NCBI RefSeq assembly: GCF_000743525.1
Contig: NZ_JQGK01000001.1
Span: 124,001-188,000, forward strand
DNA: 64,000 nt
Direction: 5' to 3'
Source of the DNA: Sulfurospirillum sp. SCADC
Lineage (GTDB): Bacteria > Campylobacterota > Campylobacteria > Campylobacterales > Sulfurospirillaceae
Position numbers and translations under genes: made by a program
In this document: positions 20,933 to 29,920 of the stretch, one piece after another
How the letters are laid out: the number at the start of each line of letters is the position of its first letter
How positions within the stretch are numbered: the first letter of the stretch is position 1
The notes under the pieces: model-generated
What the model was told of the DNA's origin: nothing
Seen by the model: the letters and a program-made list of their open reading frames with translations, nothing else
Databases searched by the model: none

Positions 20933-21871
20933 TTAATTTTTTATATTTTCCAAATGTGTCTCATAATTTTGGGAAAACGTATGCGTACCATTTTTATTTT
21001 TAACGAAATAGAGATAATTGGTCGTTTTAGGAAAAATAGCAGCAAAGATCGCCTCTTTGCTCACACTGCATATAGGATTGGGTGGTAAACCTTTATACAT
21101 ATACGTATTGTACGGTGATGTGTCTTCGCGAATGCGCTGAGGGGTAATTTTAATATGCGAATACTGTCCGTAATTGAGCGTGCCATCCATCTGAAGCTTC
21201 ATATCTTTTTTCAAACGATTGTAGATGACTGAGGAGACAAGCGGCATCTCATCTGCATTAGCCGCCTCTTTTTGAATAATCGAAGCAATCACGATAAATT
21301 TTTGCCACTTGGTTTCATTAAATTCACCAAAGATCTTCTCAAAGACATCTTTATGGTATTTTTTCGCATGCGCGAGTAAAAAATGCACCAAATGCTTTTC
21401 GCTAATTCCCACAGGAATATAATAGGTCTCAGGCACGATAAATCCATCCATATACGGTGTCGCAAGGGCATACTCTTGCATCAGTTTTTCGTAAGAGAGA
21501 TCAAATGCCAAAGCGATCTGAACAAACAAAAGCTCTTTGGTTTCACCGGGAATATAGGTGATGACCTTAAGGGGTGCTTTGGAGTGCGACAACTTATAGA
21601 GGAAGTCTCCACGTGTGAGTGGGCTTTGGTTGATGCTCACCCAACCTGATTGTGGCTTGCCGATCATCGAGAGGAGGTATTTGTCGACCTTCTCGTGGAG
21701 GTCAAAATTTTTATCAACCATATATGATATAATTTGACTAATTGAGCCTTGTGGCACAAATGCAACTGAGCTTGAAACCATGGGTCTGCTCAAGTGAAAG
21801 AGAAGTGAATAGATGATTATTAAAGCAACATCACATACGATTAGGAAGATCTGGATATTTTTACTGTTCAT
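20933..21871 (-). CDS. mltG: Endolytic murein transglycosylase MltG
   Basis: Cleaves nascent peptidoglycan strands at the inner membrane. I start at the ATG at 21869-21871 (313 residues), which gives a short N-tail and one membrane helix (IQIFLIVCDVALIIIYSLLFHL) before the LysM-like segment FVPQGSISQI. The catalytic Glu lies in IIQKEAANADEMPLVSSVIYNRL. GLPPNPIC and the C-terminal YLYFV complete the family pattern. The first 59 bases lie opposite the first 59 bases of the AsmA-like gene on the other strand. A start at 21781 would avoid this but would delete the anchor. Confidence 0.88.
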   Translation of the reverse strand: MNSKNIQIFLIVCDVALIIIYSLLFHLSRPMVSSSVAFVPQGSISQIISYMVDKNFDLHEKVDKYLLSMIGKPQSGWVSINQSPLTRGDFLYKLSHSKAPLKVITYIPGETKELLFVQIALAFDLSYEKLMQEYALATPYMDGFIVPETYYIPVGISEKHLVHFLLAHAKKYHKDVFEKIFGEFNETKWQKFIVIASIIQKEAANADEMPLVSSVIYNRLKKDMKLQMDGTLNYGQYSHIKITPQRIREDTSPYNTYMYKGLPPNPICSVSKEAIFAAIFPKTTNYLYFVKNKNGTHTFSQNYETHLENIKN

Positions 21872-24374
21872 AGTTCTTTTTTTCGTAGCATTAATGGCAA
21901 CCCTAGTAAATGGCATTTCAATCGATAAAATAAGCTTACCGACGGTACAAATTGATCAATTATATATTAAACTAGATAAAAAATTAATTGTGAGTATCCA
22001 AACTCTGGATATTCAAAAAGAGACCCAAACGGACACCTCGATTGAAGAGATTGCGCAGCTTATTAAAAATTTTCCCTATCTCGACCAATTTTTCAGCAAA
22101 ATCAGCATTGAGCTGATTCACTATGCCAATGAAACGCTCTCCTTGCATTACGAAGAGAATACCTTTAAATTTGACAGCAAACACTTAAGTGTCAATCTGA
22201 TTATTACGCCCATTGAAAAGTGGAATATCGACGTTGAGATTCAAGAGGCATTCTTGAAAGATTATGCTTTACATGTAAACGGAAAAGCGCGTATGGATTT
22301 TAAGACAAAAAACCATACGTTTGAAGGTGATTTTGAGACATTTGGACTTAAAGGCATTGCCCTTTTAGACCTTAAAGATACCCTTTTGACCTATCATCTC
22401 CAAAGCGAAACCTTTACCAACACAGAGCTGAAAGATTTGATGGATTTTATTGTCACACAGGTTGAACTGGACCCCATAGCCAAAGACTGGATCGATAAAA
22501 ATATCGTCGGTGAATCGTATCTTTTGCACTTCATTGAAGGCAAATTTGATCTCAAAACACTGGATTATTATCCAATGCAACTCCACGCGGCAGCAACGGT
22601 GAAAAATGCAACCATCACCTTCGCTCCCAATGTAACACCAGGCTTTGTCAAAGAGATCGGCATTGAATTTAAAGAGGATAAACTCCTGTTTGACATTCAT
22701 GAGCCCACCTATGAAAAACGCCCCATTGAAAAAGCTGATGTATTTATCTACAATCTTATCGGCAAAGGCACGGGAATTGTTGTTGATCTAAACGCCACCT
22801 CCAAACTCGATGCACCCATCCATAACATTTTGCATGCGTTTAAAATCGATGTGCCCATTACACAAACTTCGGGTAAAACGAATGCACATATCAAGCTTGA
22901 CATTCGCTTTTTACCCTACGATCTTAACGCCTCAGGCACCTTTAAACTCTCCCCCAGTGACTTTACGCTCAGCGGTCTTCCAATGTCCACACACTATGGT
23001 GAGATTCGGCTTGATAATTTTAAAATAACGCTAGAAAATACAAATCTGCGTTATAAAAATCTGTTTGACATTAATGCAACGGGGCTGTTTGATGCGAAAA
23101 AAAGTCGCTTCGATGGAGCGGTTGACATCAATGCGCTACTGCTTGATTTTAGCGGTACCCAGCTTCTCAAAATCGCCAAACTTCTTGATCTTAACGCCTC
23201 TTTTGCCATTGAAAACAACATCACTAAAATGACGCTCCCCAGCCTTGATGCGATACTCTTATTTTCCAAAGAGAATAACCAATTTCTCTTTAGTGATCTT
23301 ACCAAAATCGCTGCTTTCTCACCCTTGATGCGTGATGCCAACCTGAGCGAAGGGGCGGTGAGCGTGCAAACCAAAACGTTTGAAGATTTTGATGCCAAAA
23401 TCAACCTTCAAAACGTCACCACCCCATTTTTAGAAAATCGTGAACCTGTGCGCAACTTCGACATAGCCCTCACAACCAATACCAAAACACTCGATGCAAG
23501 CACCACCAACACGAAACTTTCGCTTCATTTTGACAAAGAGATCACCTTACATGTAAAAGATATGAACATCTCAATGCCTCACAACGATGTGCCTTTGGAT
23601 GTACCCGTGAAACTAACCATTTTTGGCGAAAATTCCTCTTTTATTGACACTGAAAGCAACAAAACACTGCTGAGCGAGCGTTATACGATGAATCTGTTTA
23701 AAGACAAGCTTCATCTCACCTCCAAGCGAGGCAAATCAACCTTTGAATACGAAACGCGCACAGGAAATCTTGGCATTACAGGAACAGAGCTTAATGCTGA
23801 AATGATCAATGCGCTGTTTAACAAACAGTACTTTCACAAAGGCGATTTTTCACTCAACATTGATGGTACCGATGCAAACACGATGCAAGGTACGTTCATT
23901 ATGCACCAAACCTACATCAAAGATCTTAAATTTTTCAACAACCTGATGGCAACGATCAATACCATCCCTTCGCTGCTTGTTTTTAGCGATCCTAACTTTA
24001 ACCAAGAGGGTTATTTTGTCGACAATGGCTATGTGGAATTTAATCAAACCAAAGAGGCAATGAACATTGCAGATCTTCAACTCAGAGGAAAAAGTGCCGA
24101 CATTTTGGGCAAAGGGCATGTCGACTTAACGAAGGATACCCTCAATCTTCAACTCCAAATTAAGACGCTCAAAAGCTTTAGTAACGCGATTGATATGATT
24201 CCGATTGTGGGTGGCATTATTTTAGGGGAAGATAAACGAATCGCGACGAATGTGGATGTTACAGGTTCCGTGAGCGATCCAAAAATTGAGACGCATCTCA
24301 TTTTAGACACGCTCAAAACACCGATGAATATCATCAAACGAACCTTTGAAGCCCCTTTTGAACTGCTTAAATAA
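21813..24374 (+). CDS. AsmA/YhdP-like envelope protein
   Basis: 853 residues: a short cytoplasmic tail, one membrane helix (IWIFLLFIVLFFVALMATLV, about 13-32), then a long periplasmic part rich in beta-strand-like repeats. The last 100 residues (ADILGKGHVDLT..., IPIVGGIILGEDKRIATNVDVTGSVSDPKI) resemble the AsmA-like C-terminal region of YhdP-type proteins, which are implicated in lipid movement between membranes. It is shorter than Escherichia YhdP (about 1,270). The 5' end overlaps mltG head to head and the 3' end overlaps the HAD gene tail to tail by 8 bases. It carries two copies of TTACATGTAA (22269, 23547). Confidence 0.8.
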   Translation: MIIKATSHTIRKIWIFLLFIVLFFVALMATLVNGISIDKISLPTVQIDQLYIKLDKKLIVSIQTLDIQKETQTDTSIEEIAQLIKNFPYLDQFFSKISIELIHYANETLSLHYEENTFKFDSKHLSVNLIITPIEKWNIDVEIQEAFLKDYALHVNGKARMDFKTKNHTFEGDFETFGLKGIALLDLKDTLLTYHLQSETFTNTELKDLMDFIVTQVELDPIAKDWIDKNIVGESYLLHFIEGKFDLKTLDYYPMQLHAAATVKNATITFAPNVTPGFVKEIGIEFKEDKLLFDIHEPTYEKRPIEKADVFIYNLIGKGTGIVVDLNATSKLDAPIHNILHAFKIDVPITQTSGKTNAHIKLDIRFLPYDLNASGTFKLSPSDFTLSGLPMSTHYGEIRLDNFKITLENTNLRYKNLFDINATGLFDAKKSRFDGAVDINALLLDFSGTQLLKIAKLLDLNASFAIENNITKMTLPSLDAILLFSKENNQFLFSDLTKIAAFSPLMRDANLSEGAVSVQTKTFEDFDAKINLQNVTTPFLENREPVRNFDIALTTNTKTLDASTTNTKLSLHFDKEITLHVKDMNISMPHNDVPLDVPVKLTIFGENSSFIDTESNKTLLSERYTMNLFKDKLHLTSKRGKSTFEYETRTGNLGITGTELNAEMINALFNKQYFHKGDFSLNIDGTDANTMQGTFIMHQTYIKDLKFFNNLMATINTIPSLLVFSDPNFNQEGYFVDNGYVEFNQTKEAMNIADLQLRGKSADILGKGHVDLTKDTLNLQLQIKTLKSFSNAIDMIPIVGGIILGEDKRIATNVDVTGSVSDPKIETHLILDTLKTPMNIIKRTFEAPFELLK

Positions 24375-25002
24375 ACGTATTGAGCAGTGCTAAAAGCTCA
24401 TGGATATTTCCAGCCCTCAGCGTTGCAGTTTCACTCGTGCCATAACCCCATCCAGCAAAAATAAAGGCAATGCCTGCATTTTTTGCTGCCCCCTCATCTT
24501 TGATGCTATCGCCGACTAAAATCGTTTGAGAAGGCTCACTCTCTAAGAGCTGCATAAGATGGTGAACCATTAAAGGGCTTGGTTTGGGCTCAGCAACATT
24601 ATTGGCACCCACAATCGCAGAAAAATAGTCTAAAATGCCCATTTTCTCCAACATATGTCGCGCAAAAAAGTCACTTGCATTGGTCGCAATGGCAAGATGT
24701 GCTTTCGATGAGAGCCGTTGTAACATCGCCTCAACATCGGGATAGAGCGCTATCATAGAAGGAGAGTTTTCCATATAGTGCTCTTTGAACAACGCCCGAT
24801 GATTGGGGTCATACACTTCGGTATTGTAAAAAATCTTCGGCAGATGTTGATCGGGTTGGTTGATATGGTACTCTAAATATTTCTGCCCAATGGGCTCTAA
24901 GCCTAAAGCGTGACGCACGTAATTCACACTGTTCGTCATCGCCGCACTCGAATCAATGAGCGTTCCATCCATATCAAAAATAATCGATGCTTTTGTGCTC
25001 AC
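24367..25002 (-). CDS. HAD-family phosphatase, phosphoglycolate phosphatase-like
   Basis: 211 residues of HAD subfamily IA: motif I FDMDGTLIDSS (residues 9-19) with the nucleophile Asp and its +2 Asp, motif II AIATNAS, and motif III/IV KPSP...ILVGDSIKDEGAAKNAG. It resembles Gph, which removes 2-phosphoglycolate, but the substrate of such proteins cannot be assigned from motifs alone. Its ATG directly follows the GNAT stop codon, so the two are co-transcribed. Confidence 0.82.
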   Translation of the reverse strand: MSTKASIIFDMDGTLIDSSAAMTNSVNYVRHALGLEPIGQKYLEYHINQPDQHLPKIFYNTEVYDPNHRALFKEHYMENSPSMIALYPDVEAMLQRLSSKAHLAIATNASDFFARHMLEKMGILDYFSAIVGANNVAEPKPSPLMVHHLMQLLESEPSQTILVGDSIKDEGAAKNAGIAFIFAGWGYGTSETATLRAGNIHELLALLNTFI

Positions 25003-25503
25003 TTACGCTCCAATACGAAAACCCAAAATGAGCAGGTCTTTATCCACACCCTCAATCGTCGCAACACGGTTCAGATTGCCCCACTCTTTAAAACCTAATT
25101 TCTTAAACAGCTTTAAACTTGGCGCATTTTCTGAGAAGATCAGCGCTAAAAGCGTTTTGATCCCATAGCTTTTGGCTTGTTCAATCGCCTCACTTAAAAA
25201 CTGTTGCCCCAATTTTTTGCCTTGGAAGTTCTTATCGATGTAGATATTGATGCGCGCACTGTTGGCATACGCTAAAAGGTTGGCATAAAAAGGTTGCAAA
25301 CTGATCCACGCAATGATGCGTCCGTGATACTCTTTGACCAAAATAGGACGCGATGCGTCGTGGGCGTTAAACCACTCTAATTTATCTTCGACACTGACGA
25401 TTTTACTATCTGCCGTGGAGATGCCATCTTTAATCGCCTCGTTGTAGATCTTGATGATCTCGGGTAAATCTTCAAGGGTTGCACATCGTAACTCGTTTAA
25501 CAT
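25003..25503 (-). CDS. GNAT-family N-acetyltransferase
   Basis: About 166 residues with the phosphinothricin-acetyltransferase-like layout: RCATLEDLPEIIKIYNEAI at the N-terminus, FNAHDASRPILV, and the acetyl-CoA loop KNFQGKKLGQQFL, followed by SENAPSLKLFKKLGFKEWG. The substrate is unknown, possibly an amine or amino-acid analogue. Of two in-frame ATGs I choose 25503, which has AAGGATG upstream. Confidence 0.82.
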   Translation of the reverse strand: MLNELRCATLEDLPEIIKIYNEAIKDGISTADSKIVSVEDKLEWFNAHDASRPILVKEYHGRIIAWISLQPFYANLLAYANSARINIYIDKNFQGKKLGQQFLSEAIEQAKSYGIKTLLALIFSENAPSLKLFKKLGFKEWGNLNRVATIEGVDKDLLILGFRIGA

Positions 25504-25568
25504 TAGCATCCTTAGTCATATTTGAATAATAATCGCTGATTATACATTACAGATTTGTAAGATTCGCT

Positions 25569-25910
25569 TTACTCCATCTCAAGACGCATCAGATACATCT
25601 CTTCACCATCAATGACGCGAAGATCCGTACTCTTACATGTAGGGCAAATAAACTCATTGTGTATCAGTGTTGCTTCGGCGTGACAGCTTTCACAATGCAC
25701 CACAATCTCCTGCAGATGAATGATAAACTCACACCCAGCACAGATCCCCTCTTCTTTAAAGGTGTCAAATGCCGTTTCCAAAAGATAAGGCTCCACACCA
25801 CTGAGCTTGCCGACTTTGATCTCGACTTTGGTGATTTTAGTAGCGTTATTTTCTTGAGCATTTTTCTCGCACATCTCTAAAAGTGCCGTAACAATCGAAA
25901 ATTCGTGCAT
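25569..25910 (-). CDS. hypA: Hydrogenase nickel-insertion protein HypA
   Basis: Delivers nickel with HypB to the hydrogenase large subunit. 113 residues: the N-terminal MHEFSI with the Ni-binding His2-Glu3, and a zinc site CESC...CPTC near residues 72-92. A TTG precedes the ATG, but MHE is the conserved start. Its ATG overlaps the hypE stop (TGATG), ending the hypB-C-D-E-A operon. Confidence 0.96.
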   Translation of the reverse strand: MHEFSIVTALLEMCEKNAQENNATKITKVEIKVGKLSGVEPYLLETAFDTFKEEGICAGCEFIIHLQEIVVHCESCHAEATLIHNEFICPTCKSTDLRVIDGEEMYLMRLEME

Positions 25911-26914
25911 CAACAGATCCTTGGAAGTAGCTCACCTTTGGGCGGCTCTAAAAAGCGCTCCGAGCCCCAAGGCGTGTGTAAAACAACTTTACATGTAAAG
26001 GCAGTGGTGACTTTCCCGATGAGTGCACATTTGGCGCTCTCAGGAAAGCGTTGCAGCACATCAATGGCTTTTTGCGCTTCGCTCTCGGGTAAGCAGATGA
26101 CCATCGTTCCTTCATTGGCAAACTCATAGGGCTCAAATCCTAAAAGTTCACACACTCCTTTAACCTCTTGCGCCACAGGGATTTTCGCCTCGTCCACTTC
26201 GATGCACACTTTAGATGTCTCCGCCCATTCGTTGAGAACCGCACTCAGCCCTCCACGGGTCGCATCACGAAGCGCATGAATTTTCACCCCTGCATTTATG
26301 AGCGCTTCCACAGGTTTCCACAAGCTGGCGCAGTCCGTTTGAAGATCACTCTCAAGCTCGATCTCTTCGCGCGTTGCCAAAATACACGCACCATGATTAC
26401 CCACTTCATTGGAGACGATGATGACATCGCCCTGTGTTAAGTTATGCGCTGAAATGCCCTCATACTGAATCTCACCAATACCAGCGGTGTTGATAAAAAG
26501 ACCATCGACTCCACCGCGAGGGACGACTTTGGTATCGCCAGCAACGATCTTCACTCCACTTTTTGCCATCTCATCACGCATGCTGATGACGATCTCTTCG
26601 AGTTTTGCATACTCAAACCCCTCTTCGATCATAAACGAACAGGTCAAATATTTGGGTTTTGCCCCCATCATCGAAAGGTCATTTACCGTTCCTGCAATGG
26701 CAAGTTTACCGATATTTCCCCCTTTAAAAAAAAGCGGTGAAACGACAAACGAGTCGGTCGTAAACGCGATTTTCGTGCTACCCATCACCAGACTTGCGGC
26801 ATCTTCCATACGCAGTAAAATCTCATTCTCAAAGTGTTTAAAAAAAAGCTCTTTAATCAAACTTTGTGTTTCTTCACCGCCACCGCCATGAGAGAGAAGT
26901 ATTTTTTTGCTCAC
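25910..26914 (-). CDS. hypE: Hydrogenase maturation protein HypE
   Basis: Dehydrates the carbamoyl group placed on its C-terminal Cys by HypF, making the thiocyanate that becomes the active-site CN ligand. I take the GTG at 26912-26914 (VSKKILLSHGGGGEET), which overlaps the hypD stop as GTGA; the longer frame runs into hypD. 334 residues. The conserved C-terminus PRIC, with the acceptor Cys last, is present. ATP-binding segments ITDSFVVSPLFF and GDTKVVPRGG fit the family. Confidence 0.95.
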   Translation of the reverse strand: MSKKILLSHGGGGEETQSLIKELFFKHFENEILLRMEDAASLVMGSTKIAFTTDSFVVSPLFFKGGNIGKLAIAGTVNDLSMMGAKPKYLTCSFMIEEGFEYAKLEEIVISMRDEMAKSGVKIVAGDTKVVPRGGVDGLFINTAGIGEIQYEGISAHNLTQGDVIIVSNEVGNHGACILATREEIELESDLQTDCASLWKPVEALINAGVKIHALRDATRGGLSAVLNEWAETSKVCIEVDEAKIPVAQEVKGVCELLGFEPYEFANEGTMVICLPESEAQKAIDVLQRFPESAKCALIGKVTTAFTCKVVLHTPWGSERFLEPPKGELLPRIC

Positions 26915-28035
26915 GCTCTTGCTCCTTTGAGGTTCAATTTTCCATATTTGAAGTACGCTGAACATGCCCCTTCGCTTGAGACCATACACGATCCCATCGG
27001 ATTAGTTGGGGTACAGGCTTTACCAAACACTTTACAGTCAAACGGTTTGGCACGTCCTTTGAGGATGTCACCGCAAATACACAGTTTATGGTCGTTCAGC
27101 TCTGTTTTAGGAAGTACGTCATCAAAGACAATCTCCGCGTCAAAGGCGGCGTATTCAGCTCTCAATTTCAACGCACTATTGGGGATGTCCCCAATGCCAC
27201 GCCATCTAAAATGACTTCGTTTTTCAAAATAGGTGTTTACGAGCGCTTGCGCTTTGAGATTGCCCTCGCGCGAAACGGCTCTGGCGTACTCATTGTCCAC
27301 AACACTTTTGCCCGCATTCACTTGACGCACAATGCGCAAAACAGACTCCATCACATCGGTGGGTTCAAACCCTGCAACGACGATGGGCGTGTGGTACTTT
27401 TCAGCAATCGGCTCATAGATTTTATACCCTGTAATGACACTCACATGCGATGGTCCTAAAAAAGCATCGATGAGAGCGTCACCACTACTCATAATCGCCT
27501 CTACCGCTTCAGGCACCGTAACATGATTGATATGAAAAAAGACATTGGTCAGTTTATTTTCAATGGCGTGTTGCATCAAAACCGCACTCATGGGTGTTGT
27601 CGTTTCAAAACCAATCGCAAAAAAGACAACGTTTTTATCAGGATTTTCCTGCGCGATTTTAATGACATCCAGTGGCGAATACAACGAGCGAATATCTTTG
27701 CCTTCCGCACGGAGTTTTTGCAAGGAGGTTTTACTTCCTGGAACGCGTATCATATCGCCAAGCGTGGCTAAAATCGTATTGGGCATCGAAGCCAAGGCGA
27801 TGGCGTGATCAATGCGTTCTTTGGGCATAATACACACAGGACACCCAGGACCGTGGACAAATTCGATAAGCTCTGGCAAAATCTGCGAAAGCCCAAACTT
27901 CATAATCGTATGCGTATGTCCACCACACACTTCCATAATGTTGATTTTGGATTTGCACTCTTTTTTGATGAGTGCCGCCAAGGCTTTCATATGTACAGGG
28001 TCGCGAAATCCCTCGATGAGATCGACCTCAGACAT
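26911..28035 (-). CDS. hypD: Hydrogenase maturation protein HypD
   Basis: Fe-S scaffold protein that, with HypC, assembles the Fe(CN)2CO unit. 374 residues from the ATG at 28035 (MSEVDLIEGFRDP). Conserved cysteine motifs: VCGGHTHTIMK, GPGCPVC and the C-terminal [4Fe-4S] ligands in CICGDILKG, CKVFGKACTP and MVSSEGAC. The start lies inside the hypC 3' end (8-base overlap), and the stop overlaps hypE. Confidence 0.96.
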   Translation of the reverse strand: MSEVDLIEGFRDPVHMKALAALIKKECKSKINIMEVCGGHTHTIMKFGLSQILPELIEFVHGPGCPVCIMPKERIDHAIALASMPNTILATLGDMIRVPGSKTSLQKLRAEGKDIRSLYSPLDVIKIAQENPDKNVVFFAIGFETTTPMSAVLMQHAIENKLTNVFFHINHVTVPEAVEAIMSSGDALIDAFLGPSHVSVITGYKIYEPIAEKYHTPIVVAGFEPTDVMESVLRIVRQVNAGKSVVDNEYARAVSREGNLKAQALVNTYFEKRSHFRWRGIGDIPNSALKLRAEYAAFDAEIVFDDVLPKTELNDHKLCICGDILKGRAKPFDCKVFGKACTPTNPMGSCMVSSEGACSAYFKYGKLNLKGARA

Positions 28036-28297
28036 AGTTGTTATTTCCCTCATCCTCACTGATCTCGCCCTCGCGCATCGCTTCAGCAATCTCGTTGTAC
28101 GCCGCAATGCTGTCTTCGGCCTCTTCTTTGCTGATCTTGTTCATTGCAAATCCTACGTGAATCAACACATAATCGCCAACATTAACCTCTTCTGAGATTA
28201 AATCCAGCGTGACTTTGCGCTTAACACCCATGGTATCAACGGTTGCATAATTATTTTCGTCTATTTCAACGACTTTAGAAGGAATGGATAGGCACAT
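28028..28297 (-). CDS. hypC: Hydrogenase maturation chaperone HypC
   Basis: Small chaperone that carries the Fe(CN)2CO moiety from HypD to the large subunit. 89 residues with the obligatory N-terminal MCLSIP (Cys2) and the OB-fold core GDYVLIHVGFAM. The acidic tail (EAMREGEISEDEGNNN) is longer than in many HypC proteins. It lies 2 bases behind hypB. Confidence 0.95.
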   Translation of the reverse strand: MCLSIPSKVVEIDENNYATVDTMGVKRKVTLDLISEEVNVGDYVLIHVGFAMNKISKEEAEDSIAAYNEIAEAMREGEISEDEGNNNYV

Positions 28298-28299
28298 GG

Positions 28300-29148
28300 T
28301 TATCTCAATGCTTTTTTCATTTTTAGGTAATTAATCCACTGATCAATCCCTTTGCCAGACTTGCTGTCTATCTCGATCACATCGACTTTTGGGTTAAGTT
28401 TGCGTGCTTCACGAATCGCTTTTTCAACACTAAAATCAAAATGAGGTAACAAATCGCATTTGGTGATCAAAAAGAGGTCAGCACTGCGAAACATTACGGG
28501 GTATTTTGCCGGTTTATCATCACCCTCTGGGACGGAGAGCAACACAACATTGAGGTGACTTCCTACGTCATAACTAGCAGGACAAACCAAATTGCCCACG
28601 TTTTCGATAAAGACAACATCAAGTCCTTCGATAGGAAGATGATGAAGCCCTTCATGCACCATAAACGCATCCAAATGGCACGCTTGACCTGTGGTGATTT
28701 GATGCGCCAATGCACCTTTTGCGATGATGCGATCAGCATCTTGGTTGGTCTCAAGATCGCCCTCAATGACCGCTAGTTTGATCTGCTTGGTATCAATCGT
28801 CGCTTCCAAAAGCGTGGTTTTCCCACTTCCTGGGCTGCTCATAAGATTGATCGCAAGCACACCATGCTCTTCAAAGTGAGCGCGATTGTGTCCTGCTTGT
28901 TTGTCATTGGCATCTAAAATTTTCGTGATCACTGCGATGGTTTTTTTATCATTCAGTTGAGGATTGGCATGAATCTCGTCGTGGTGTTTGTGCTCGTGGT
29001 GATCGTGGTCATGCGCATGAGGATGATCGTTCTCGGTATGATCGTCATGATCGTGTGAATGGCTATGCGTATGACCATCGTGAGTGTGCTCATGCGCATG
29101 CGCAGACCATTGGGTAGGAGTGATTGAACAACCGCAATCTTTACACAT
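28300..29148 (-). CDS. hypB: Hydrogenase nickel GTPase HypB with histidine-rich nickel store
   Basis: GTPase that drives nickel transfer with HypA. 282 residues: N-terminal CKDCGC metal site, then about 20 histidines in residues 16-60, a nickel-storage stretch like that of rhizobial HypB. The G domain follows, with P-loop SSPGSGKTTL, ETNQDADR, and NVGNLVCPA plus ITKCDLLP. It is the first gene of hypBCDEA; nothing of the operon lies further upstream because the accessory islet begins here. Confidence 0.96.
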   Translation of the reverse strand: MCKDCGCSITPTQWSAHAHEHTHDGHTHSHSHDHDDHTENDHPHAHDHDHHEHKHHDEIHANPQLNDKKTIAVITKILDANDKQAGHNRAHFEEHGVLAINLMSSPGSGKTTLLEATIDTKQIKLAVIEGDLETNQDADRIIAKGALAHQITTGQACHLDAFMVHEGLHHLPIEGLDVVFIENVGNLVCPASYDVGSHLNVVLLSVPEGDDKPAKYPVMFRSADLFLITKCDLLPHFDFSVEKAIREARKLNPKVDVIEIDSKSGKGIDQWINYLKMKKALR

Positions 29149-29247
29149 TTTAAGTCCTTAGATATATTTTTGATCTATTATAGAGCAACTCTTTAAATAG
29201 GAGCTAAAAAAAGAAGTTTCTTAGTTATTTTCAGGAAAAATACGCTT

Positions 29248-29919
29248 ATGAGAACAGAAGATAAAACGTGCATTTTTTGCGGACAAACCAAACTCTACAA
29301 AGTCTCCTCCACACAGTATCGCTGCGTTACATGTAAACGCACCTTTAGCCATGCAAAACAGACCAAAGAGAGGCAAATACTAGACGCTTTTATCGTCAAT
29401 CAAAGTGCCCATGCGTGTGCGACCCTTTTAGGGCTCAATTATCTAACCGTAGCCAAAACCTACCAAAAACTGCGCCTTTTACTCATCGAACACTCCGAAG
29501 CTCTCTACGCGAAACACACACAGACATTTTCACAGTACGACGAGTACTATTTTCTGCCTACATGTAAACGGGGAAAACCAAAGTATCTCTTCGATGCCAT
29601 CGGTATTTTAGGCATGTTGTACGATAAACGTATTCACACGCTTTTGCTCCCCAATCAATTTGCCCATCTGAAAAATTTAGAGGAAAATTCCATCGAAAAA
29701 GAGACCTACGCGCGCTACCTTAACCAACATAAAGTGGCACATTACGAGAGTTTTGACAACGCCTTAGTCGATTTTTGGTATTTTTTAGAAAGATGGATGG
29801 ATCATTTTAAAGGGATTAAAAAAGAGAATTTTATCTATTATCTCAAAGAAGCCGAGTTTAAATTTAATTATACGCATGAAGAACAGAAGCTGATATTGGG
29901 AAAGATGATTCTAATTTAG
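29248..29919 (+). CDS. IS1595/ISXO2-like transposase homologue, probably inactive or domesticated
   Basis: 223 residues: zinc ribbon CIFC...CVTC (residues 8-29), a helix-turn-helix-like segment (SAHACATLLGLNYLTVAKTYQKL), then a DDE-like core. The first acidic residue appears in YDEYYFLP, where family members have DE(T/S)Y. The C-terminal block FDNALVDFWYFLERWMDHFKG matches the usual N-x-I-E-x-F-W motif, but Val stands where the catalytic Glu is expected. I see no terminal inverted repeats or target duplications around it. It carries a TTACATGTAA copy (29327), so it has been resident for some time. A regulatory DNA-binding role is conceivable. Confidence 0.7.
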   Translation: MRTEDKTCIFCGQTKLYKVSSTQYRCVTCKRTFSHAKQTKERQILDAFIVNQSAHACATLLGLNYLTVAKTYQKLRLLLIEHSEALYAKHTQTFSQYDEYYFLPTCKRGKPKYLFDAIGILGMLYDKRIHTLLLPNQFAHLKNLEENSIEKETYARYLNQHKVAHYESFDNALVDFWYFLERWMDHFKGIKKENFIYYLKEAEFKFNYTHEEQKLILGKMILI

Positions 29920-29920
29920 C

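Noticed and set aside
28980-29110. Low-complexity repeat in hypB as a tandem-repeat locus
   Set aside because: It is the His/Asp-rich coding stretch of HypB, a known nickel-storage feature, with irregular units.
29149-29247. Terminal inverted repeats for the IS1595-like gene
   Set aside because: I compared the flanks at 29149-29247 and after 29920 by eye and found no matching inverted ends.
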